Part shown: positions 59,759-64,000 of the stretch, in pieces
Position numbering within the stretch: position 1 is the stretch's first letter
Layout: each line of letters begins with the position of its first letter
NCBI GenBank assembly: GCA_017626495.1
Contig: JAGAIP010000003.1
Location: forward strand, 186,001 to 250,000
Source of the DNA: Clostridia bacterium
Lineage (GTDB): Bacteria; Bacillota; Clostridia; Christensenellales; Borkfalkiaceae
Direction of reading: 5' to 3'
DNA: 64,000 bases
Translations under genes and position numbers: made by a program
Notes under the pieces: model-generated
What the model saw: the letters and a program-made list of their open reading frames with translations, nothing else
What the model was told of the DNA's origin: nothing
Databases searched by the model: none

Positions 59759-62491
59759 TTGGAGAAACAACAAGAAACGAATGCGGAGAAACAGGGCGGA
59801 CGCGCGACCATCTATATCGACAAATCCCCTTTCTCCCAAAAAGGCAAACAGCGAAAAGAAGATGCGAAGAAGGAAGAATCCCCCAAGGAAATCATTCTCT
59901 TCCATCCGGGTGAAAACGGTCTGACCGAAGAACAGGTCCGCATCCATGAAAGTCAGGGGCTCGTCAACTCCGCGCCGCGGAAATATTCCAAGACGTACGG
60001 AAGAATTTTCAGGGACAATATTCTCACGTTCTTCAACCTGCTCTGCGTCATCTGCGCCGTTGCCCTGCTCATCGCAAAAGCGGAAACCTCACAGTTTCTC
60101 TTTGTTCCCATTTTTCTGTGCAACATCGGCATCGGTATTTTTCAGGAGATCCGTTCCAAACGAAAAATTGATAAACTGACGATTCTGACGACGCCGCAGA
60201 CCATCGTCGTGCGCGAAGGCAAGGAAAAAGAGATTCCTACGGAGGAGATCGTCTTAGAGGACGTTCTCATTCTCAACATCGGTCAGCAGATCCCTGCGGA
60301 CTGCACGCTCTTATCCGGTCACGTCGAAGTCAACGAGTCTCTTCTGACGGGCGAATCCGTCTCCATCAAAAAAGAGATCGGCGAAACGCTGTTTGCAGGC
60401 TCGTTCCTCACTTCGGGCAAGTGTACCGTGCGCGTGGATAAGATCGGAAACGAGACGTATATCAGCAAACTCACCTCCCGCGCAAAGCAGTACAAAAAGC
60501 CAAAGTCGGAGATCATGAATTCGATCACCCTCTTTATCCGCGTCATTACCATTCTGCTTATCCCCATCACCGCGGGAATGTATTACAGAAACTGGACGGC
60601 GCTGTGTACTTCGTTCAACGAGACGCTCGCAAAGACGATGGGTTCTCTGAATATCCCCTTCGAATCCCTCACGACGCACGAAATATTCAGAGTCGCCTTC
60701 TCATCGGAAGAATTTATCCCCGAATCGCTCGCCTATCTCATCGGAGCAGACAGCTGTTTTGCAAGCGGAGAGGCGTTTATCGGCGCGTGCAGAACGGTGT
60801 TTAACGACTCCATTCAGCGTACCGCGTCCGTCGTGATCGGTATGATTCCGTCGGGTCTCATGCTCCTCACGTCGTTCACGCTCGCCGTCGGCGTCATGCG
60901 CCTTGCACAGCACAATACGCTCGTGCAAGACCTTTACTCCCTCGAAATGCTCGCGCGCGTCAACGTACTCTGTCTCGATAAAACGGGAACAATTACAGAC
61001 GGTCAAATGTGCGTTTCGGACGTCAAACTCGTAGCGGAAGAGACGTATCCCATACAATCCGTGCTTTCCTCCATGCTCGACGTTCTGCCCGATAACAACC
61101 AAACCTCTATCGCTCTGCACAATAAATTCGGTCATTCCGCCGACTACGTCGCAAAGGGCATGATTCCCTTCTCCTCGGCGAGAAAGTATTCCGCGGTAAC
61201 GTTCGACTCCATCGGCACGTTTGCGCTCGGCGCGCCCGAATTTATTCTCCACCCCGTTCCGAAACGGGTGGAAAAGCTCGTCAGGGAATATGCGCAAAAG
61301 GGAATGCGCGTCATTCTGCTCGCCCGTTCCGAAGGACCCATCGTAGGCGAAGAGGCGCCCAAAGATTTCAAGCCTTACGCAGTCATCGCCTTGGAGGATA
61401 ATATCCGAAAAGACGCAATCGACACCATCAAATGGTTCAAGGAAAACGACGTCGGAATCAAAGTCATATCGGGAGACAATCCCATCACGGTTTCCGAAGT
61501 CGCGCGCCGCGCAGGCATTGAAGGCGCGGACAGATATATTTCTCTCGAAGGACTCTCTCAACTGGAAGTCGAGATGGTCGCAAACGATTACACGGTATTC
61601 GGCAGAGTTACCCCCGAACAGAAAGCCATTCTCGTCCGTCAGCTCAAAGCGAGCGGAGACACCGTTGCCATGACGGGAGACGGCGTAAACGACATTCTCG
61701 CCATGAAAGAAGCGGATTGCGCAATCTCCGTCGCGTCGGGTTCCGAGGCGGCGAGAAACGTCTCCAACATCGTGCTGATGGACAACAACTTCTCCAACAT
61801 GCCCAAGGTCGTATTTGAGGGCAGGCGCGTCATCAACAACGTCAAAAACTCCGCGTCTCTCTACCTCATGAAAACGCTCCTCACCGCCATTCTCGCAGTG
61901 TTCTGTCTCATCACGGGAAATTCTTACTTCTTCAAGACGAGCAACCTACTCCTCTTCGAAATGTTCATCGCAGGTATTCCGTCCATCTTCCTGTCTCTGC
62001 AACCGAACAAGGAACGCGTCCACGGAAAATTCATCACCTACGTCATCAGCAGGGCGTTCCCGGGTGCGTTTACCATCGCCTTTGCCGTCTTGGCAATGTA
62101 TTTCACATCCACGCCTCTCTTTCAGAATCTGCTCCGTTCGGGCGGATTCGGCGGAATCTTTATCGCGGACGGCTCGGAGCTGATCGACCTCAGCGAATCC
62201 TTCAAGGCAAATTATCTTGCACTCGCGTTCGTCGCCTTGACTTTCTCGGGTTCCGTCATGCTGTACAGGCTGTGTACTCCCTTCAATATCATGCGCGGAA
62301 CGCTGTGGGGCGTATCGGCAGCGCTATGTCTCATATTCACGCTTGCAATCGGAGACTTCTTCTTCATAGGTTGGTCGGAATGTCACTTCTCCTTCCCCGA
62401 GATATTGTACCTGCTCTTTATCATCGTACTCTGTTTCCCGATTTCGCGCGGACTCATCTTCTTCTTCGAAAAACTCAACAAGGCAAGCTGA
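59759..62491 (+). CDS. Cation-translocating P-type ATPase (CtpE-like)
   Basis: A 910-residue P2/P-type ATPase with about ten helices. Motifs: TGES at 197-200 in the actuator domain, DKTGTITDGQ with the phosphorylated D407, the hinge GDGVNDILAMKEADCAI near 640, and no N-terminal heavy-metal domain. Spacing and sequence around LFAGSFLTSGKCTVRV and AKQYKKPKSEIMNSITLFIR resemble mycobacterial CtpE-like ATPases, which have been linked to calcium uptake; the ion is not proven. The start is TTG at 59759, with CGGAG 8 bases upstream. The 60-residue N-terminal extension is charged and probably disordered. Confidence 0.92.
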   Translation: MEKQQETNAEKQGGRATIYIDKSPFSQKGKQRKEDAKKEESPKEIILFHPGENGLTEEQVRIHESQGLVNSAPRKYSKTYGRIFRDNILTFFNLLCVICAVALLIAKAETSQFLFVPIFLCNIGIGIFQEIRSKRKIDKLTILTTPQTIVVREGKEKEIPTEEIVLEDVLILNIGQQIPADCTLLSGHVEVNESLLTGESVSIKKEIGETLFAGSFLTSGKCTVRVDKIGNETYISKLTSRAKQYKKPKSEIMNSITLFIRVITILLIPITAGMYYRNWTALCTSFNETLAKTMGSLNIPFESLTTHEIFRVAFSSEEFIPESLAYLIGADSCFASGEAFIGACRTVFNDSIQRTASVVIGMIPSGLMLLTSFTLAVGVMRLAQHNTLVQDLYSLEMLARVNVLCLDKTGTITDGQMCVSDVKLVAEETYPIQSVLSSMLDVLPDNNQTSIALHNKFGHSADYVAKGMIPFSSARKYSAVTFDSIGTFALGAPEFILHPVPKRVEKLVREYAQKGMRVILLARSEGPIVGEEAPKDFKPYAVIALEDNIRKDAIDTIKWFKENDVGIKVISGDNPITVSEVARRAGIEGADRYISLEGLSQLEVEMVANDYTVFGRVTPEQKAILVRQLKASGDTVAMTGDGVNDILAMKEADCAISVASGSEAARNVSNIVLMDNNFSNMPKVVFEGRRVINNVKNSASLYLMKTLLTAILAVFCLITGNSYFFKTSNLLLFEMFIAGIPSIFLSLQPNKERVHGKFITYVISRAFPGAFTIAFAVLAMYFTSTPLFQNLLRSGGFGGIFIADGSELIDLSESFKANYLALAFVALTFSGSVMLYRLCTPFNIMRGTLWGVSAALCLIFTLAIGDFFFIGWSECHFSFPEILYLLFIIVLCFPISRGLIFFFEKLNKAS

Positions 62492-62496
62492 GAAAA

Positions 62497-62526
62497 ACGC
62501 CGTCTGCAAGCAAACGCAGACGGCGT
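62497..62526. terminator. Terminator of the P-type ATPase gene
   Basis: Eleven-base perfect arms ACGCCGTCTGC and its complement around 8 bases, followed by AATTTT. Confidence 0.82.
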
Positions 62527-62573
62527 AATTTTATGCTTTTATAACAGCAAAATCGCCGCCATAAACAAAATTT

Positions 62574-63737
62574 TCATTTTGCGGACAGATACCCGTTCTC
62601 CACGGAAATATGGCACTCGGAGCCCGGATACTGCTTATTTACCGCCTCTTTGATACGGTTGAGCAAATCGTCTCCGTTTACGATCGCGCCTGCGGGGCAA
62701 ACCAGATCGAACACAAACACCATCCGCTTTCCCTTGACGATGCGAATATCGTGCACTTCAAGAAGCTTGTCGATCTTTGCGACCGTTTCGGTCAAAAATT
62801 CACGGAACACGCCGATTTCGGAATCGTCGGTCACGACGGGATCGTAATGAATAACCATATGTAATCCCTCGTCGAGAAAATCGCGTTCAATGGTATCTAT
62901 GGTTTCGTGACATTTCACGGGATCTGCTTCCGCAGGCATTTCGACGTGTACGGACGCAAACTGCCTTCCCGGTCCGTAATCGTGCACCATCAGATCGTGT
63001 GTGCCGAGAACGCCCTCGTAAGACATGATTTTTTCGTAGATATGCTTGATTCTCTCTTTGTCGGGCGCTTTTCCGAGTAGCGGATCCATGGTATCCTTGA
63101 CCATTCCGATTCCGCCGACGAGAATAAAGATCGCCACGACGAGCCCTGCCCATCCGTCGAAACAAAATTCCGTCGTCTTGGAAAGCACGGTCGAAAGCAA
63201 AACGACAGACGTTGCGATCACGTCGTTTCTGCTGTCTTTCGCCGTCGCGATCAGCGTTCCCGACTCGATTTTTTTACCGAGACTGCGATTGAAAATCATG
63301 AGCCACACCTTGACGAGAATGGAACAGACGAGAACGACCACGGTAACGGTTGAAAAGACGAGCGGTTCGGGGTGTAAAATGCGATCGAGAGAAGAGCGGA
63401 AGAGTTCCACCCCCACGACGATGATAAATACGCTGACGAGCATCCCGGAAAGATACTCGTATCTCGCATGCCCGTACGGATGATCCTCGTCCGCAGGTCG
63501 GCTCGCCATTTTGAATCCGAAGAAGGAGATGAGCCCCGACGAGAAATCGGACAGGTTGTTGAATGCGTCCGCCTGAATGGAAACGCTCGCGGACAAAATT
63601 CCCACGATGAGTTTTCCTAAAAACAGGAAAAAATTCGCGACGATCGATACGATTCCCGAAAGCTTTCCGTAGGCATTGCGCACGGCGGGATCTTTTGTAT
63701 TCTGACTGTTTTTGATGAATAATTTAGGTAATAACAT
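62574..63737 (-). CDS. Cation diffusion facilitator metal exporter, Mn-type motifs
   Basis: A 387-residue CDF antiporter with six helices and a C-terminal metallochaperone-like dimerisation domain. The transport-site pairs read NNLSD in helix 2 and DSRND in helix 5, that is N-x3-D and D-x3-D, the pattern of manganese-exporting CDFs such as MntE; zinc CDFs have H-x3-D. The C-terminal domain holds MVHDYGPGRQFASVHVEMPA and MVIHYDPV. Helix 2 segment is SIQADAFNNLSDFSSGLI. No ribosome site is seen before the ATG; a possible CATAAT lies 7 bases upstream, so it may be leaderless or poorly translated. Confidence 0.92.
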   Translation of the reverse strand: MLLPKLFIKNSQNTKDPAVRNAYGKLSGIVSIVANFFLFLGKLIVGILSASVSIQADAFNNLSDFSSGLISFFGFKMASRPADEDHPYGHARYEYLSGMLVSVFIIVVGVELFRSSLDRILHPEPLVFSTVTVVVLVCSILVKVWLMIFNRSLGKKIESGTLIATAKDSRNDVIATSVVLLSTVLSKTTEFCFDGWAGLVVAIFILVGGIGMVKDTMDPLLGKAPDKERIKHIYEKIMSYEGVLGTHDLMVHDYGPGRQFASVHVEMPAEADPVKCHETIDTIERDFLDEGLHMVIHYDPVVTDDSEIGVFREFLTETVAKIDKLLEVHDIRIVKGKRMVFVFDLVCPAGAIVNGDDLLNRIKEAVNKQYPGSECHISVENGYLSAK

Positions 63738-63757
63738 ATTCTATATTATGTGATTGT

Positions 63758-63784
63758 GCGCTCCGAACGACCTGTTCGAAGCGC
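63758..63784. terminator. Hairpin between CDF and O-antigen-ligase-like genes
   Basis: Eleven-base arms (63758-63768, 63774-63784) with one mismatch around 5 bases. A T run exists only on the plus side; on the minus side, where the upstream gene ends 6 bases before, there is none, so its terminator function is uncertain. Confidence 0.55.
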
Positions 63785-63789
63785 GTTTT

Positions 63790-64000
63790 TCATTGTTTCT
63801 CCGTCTTTGCGAGGATTCCGATCATCGCCGCATAGACGAGCGTCGGAAAATAATTGAACAGATGCGTATCGACGAGGCTCAGTAAGAGAAGTACGAGTAC
63901 GACGAGGAAGAGAAAAATTCTCTCGATCGAGGGACGTTTTGCAAGCGAGATGACCGTACACACTCTGTGAAAGAGATAGGGAAGAAATCCGACCGCGCCG
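63790..64000 (-). CDS. O-antigen ligase-like membrane protein, C-terminal fragment
   Basis: The open frame running into the window edge encodes 69 residues up to a TGA at 63792-63790 and has no start within the window. It reads as two hydrophobic helices with the stretch LVDTHLFNYFPTLVYAAMIG, typical of the C-terminus of O-antigen ligase/Wzy-like polymerases (Asp-x-His-x-Phe-Asn-x-x-Pro-Thr). The function is inferred from this short piece. The gene is cut by the window end and continues beyond 64000. Confidence 0.6.
   Translation of the reverse strand, partial: GAVGFLPYLFHRVCTVISLAKRPSIERIFLFLVVLVLLLLSLVDTHLFNYFPTLVYAAMIGILAKTEKQ

Noticed and set aside
63746-63961. 71-codon minus-strand frame at the window end
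   Set aside because: A different frame, running to the edge without a start, gives a membrane protein resembling the O-antigen ligase C-terminus; this one does not look like protein.

Overview
The window looks like chromosomal core DNA of an endospore-forming anaerobic Firmicute of the class Clostridia. The evidence is sporulation genes (yqfC, yqfD, spoIIID, a spoVB-type flippase), a SCIFF ranthipeptide precursor with its radical SAM maturase, the 2-hydroxyacyl-CoA dehydratase activase family, HemZ, and the clostridial order ruvC-ruvA-ruvB-queA-tgt-yajC-scfA-scfB-secD-secF-recJ-relA. Base composition is roughly half G+C by eye. A Christensenellales-like uncultured lineage would fit, but that is a guess. 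No rRNA, tRNA, CRISPR array, prophage or insertion sequence was seen. The only gene-free stretch over 300 bases is 14306-14683. About 60 genes fill the rest.

Layout. 2-3977 (minus): yqfC-yqfD-phoH-pgpH-like-ybeY, almost all joined by ATGA overlaps. 4081-10043 (minus): a phosphatidyltransferase/MFS pair, then a 2-hydroxyacyl-CoA dehydratase activase system split into two overlapping genes. 10189-13500: spoIIID converging on a PAP2 phosphatase, an M18 aminopeptidase, and a divergent THUMP RNA methyltransferase. 13541-17740 (minus): ZIP transporter, S51 peptidase, galM and galK. 17807-21053: polysaccharide deacetylase, a Cys/His-rich protein plus a LysM protein, and the spoVB-type flippase. 21124-25218: pgi, a lone MazF toxin, and a GntR/ABC operon with a small coupled ORF. 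25334-36665 (minus): pnp, rpsO, hemZ, a metallo-beta-lactamase fold hydrolase, relA, recJ, secF and secD. 36770-45552 (minus): SCIFF maturase and precursor, a TIGR04086 protein, yajC, tgt, a DUF885 lipoprotein, queA, ruvB, ruvA, ruvC. 45673-52364: argH, a TetR regulator, then on minus an MreB-like protein, Maf, Ppx/GppA, a HAD phosphatase and two half-size TSUP proteins. 52537-64000: a 1137-residue surface lipoprotein, an RsmF-like methyltransferase, an exonuclease with a likely BRCT domain, serS, a P-type ATPase, a CDF metal transporter, and the 3' end of an O-antigen-ligase-like gene cut by the window edge.

Together the genes serve translation and RNA quality control (YbeY, PNPase, S15, SerRS, QueA, Tgt, rRNA methyltransferases), recombination and repair (RuvABC, RecJ), protein export (SecDF, YajC), stringent response, sporulation and envelope. 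Intrinsic terminators are abundant and many recognisable promoters have a 17-bp spacer, so transcription units can be drawn with fair confidence.

The points most worth a second look are: the large protein anchored at both ends with three similar predicted beta-sandwich modules (52537-55950); the terminator between SCIFF precursor and maturase; two genes whose promoters place the start of transcription on the A of the ATG (12361 and galK at 17740); a phoH reading frame that appears to begin at a non-standard codon; helically phased ATTGTAT repeats upstream of the ZIP transporter; and the interlocked 3' ends of spoIIID and the PAP2 gene.
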